Assembly (NCBI RefSeq): GCF_905200055.1
Contig: NZ_CAJKIS010000056.1
Coordinates: 1-13,753 of the forward strand
Direction: 5' to 3'
Origin: an uncultured Fusobacterium sp.
Lineage (GTDB): Bacteria; Fusobacteriota; Fusobacteriia; Fusobacteriales; Fusobacteriaceae
Length of the DNA: 13,753 bases
Part shown: positions 13,684-13,753 of the stretch, piece by piece
Numbering within the stretch: the first letter of the stretch is position 1
Layout of the letters: every line of letters starts with the position of its first letter
Program-made: the position numbers and the translations under genes
The notes under the pieces: generated by a model
Databases searched by the model: none
The model's input: only the letters and a program-made list of their open reading frames with translations
Told to the model about the DNA's origin: nothing

Positions 13684-13753
13684 ATGGATATATTTGAGCT
13701 TATGGACATAGGTGAAAATAGTGAGATAGAATTCAAAAAAGCGAAAAATAGTG
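13684..13753 (+). CDS. AlbA_2/Schlafen-type protein, 5' end only (right copy)
   Basis: The first 23 codons of an outward-facing gene cut by the window edge, encoding the same residues as the left copy (MDIFELMDIGENSEIEFKKA and onward) with one silent difference. AAAGGAGGG (13668-13676) is the ribosome site. It is divergent from slp3. Two mirror copies imply either a real duplicated flanking gene or two assembly views of one flank of an inverting segment. Confidence 0.5.
   Translation, partial: MDIFELMDIGENSEIEFKKAKNS

Larger units (their letters stand above)
13223..13753 (-). repeat. Right arm of the large inverted repeat
   Basis: Inverted counterpart of 1-511. From 13223 to 13393 it is identical to the inner part of the left arm (leader, ribosome site, signal peptide). 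The segment around 13402-13440 carries about 20 extra bases, including a second GTTTTGG motif. The last 55 bases match the first 55 of the window exactly, and the 56th differs. Confidence 0.9.

Noticed and set aside
1..13753. Composite transposon or IS element with terminal inverted repeats
   Set aside because: No transposase or integrase is present, and the repeats contain gene starts and promoters rather than short IS-type ends. A duplicated locus is the simpler reading.
1..13753. Circular plasmid or phage genome
   Set aside because: The ends match in inverted, not direct, orientation, and there are no replication or structural phage genes.
1..13753. CRISPR array, tRNA or rRNA genes
   Set aside because: No regularly spaced short direct repeats and no recognisable tRNA or rRNA sequence were seen on either strand. 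The repeats present are the S-layer 5' and 3' units.

Overview
The window is a low-GC Gram-positive locus that I place, by inference, in or near the Peptostreptococcaceae (the Clostridioides difficile family). The grounds are three S-layer genes whose C-terminal halves closely resemble the high-molecular-weight half of C. difficile SlpA (three CWB2 cell-wall-binding repeats), AT-rich coding sequence and strong AGGAGG ribosome sites. The species cannot be told from the sequence.

Layout from left to right: (1) bases 1-70, the 5' end of an outward-facing gene that looks like an AlbA_2/Schlafen-type protein; (2) slp1, plus strand, 444-2564; (3) a three-gene minus-strand operon, 5375 to 2703, made of an OLD/AbiLi-like ABC-type ATPase, a HEPN protein with an intact R-X4-H motif, and a helical HEPN-like protein, which looks like an antiphage module; (4) slp2, plus strand, 5681-7852; (5) a two-gene plus-strand cassette, 8108-9526, of a Panacea (DUF4065) antitoxin and a four-helix membrane protein; (6) a disrupted minus-strand gene, 9661-10896, resembling an alpha-helical pore-forming toxin; (7) slp3, minus strand, 11083-13290; (8) bases 13684-13753, a second copy of the outward-facing gene start.

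The whole window is bounded by an imperfect inverted repeat of about 0.5 kb (1-511 against 13223-13753). Each arm carries the start of the outward gene, the divergent promoter region, the S-layer 5' leader and the signal-peptide code. slp2 carries the inner part of the same leader. All three slp genes end in the same tandem terminators followed by a 12-bp palindrome of the form GAAC-N4-GTTY. A fourth copy of this 3' unit, without an slp gene, follows the toxin-antitoxin pair. The geometry resembles the invertible S-layer loci known in Campylobacter fetus (sap). Recombination between leaders could invert 12.7 kb (slp1 x slp3) or 7.6 kb (slp2 x slp3), or delete 5.2 kb (slp1 x slp2).

Working interpretation (inference): a variable S-layer cassette locus whose spacers between surface-protein genes hold a candidate phage-defence operon, a toxin-antitoxin pair and a decayed cytotoxin. 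S-layer proteins are known phage receptors in C. difficile, so receptor variation and intracellular defence may be housed together. One caution: the two window ends are identical in inverted orientation for exactly 55 bases, as expected of a de Bruijn contig that ends at a repeat. The sequence beyond either end is therefore uncertain, and inversion remains a prediction.
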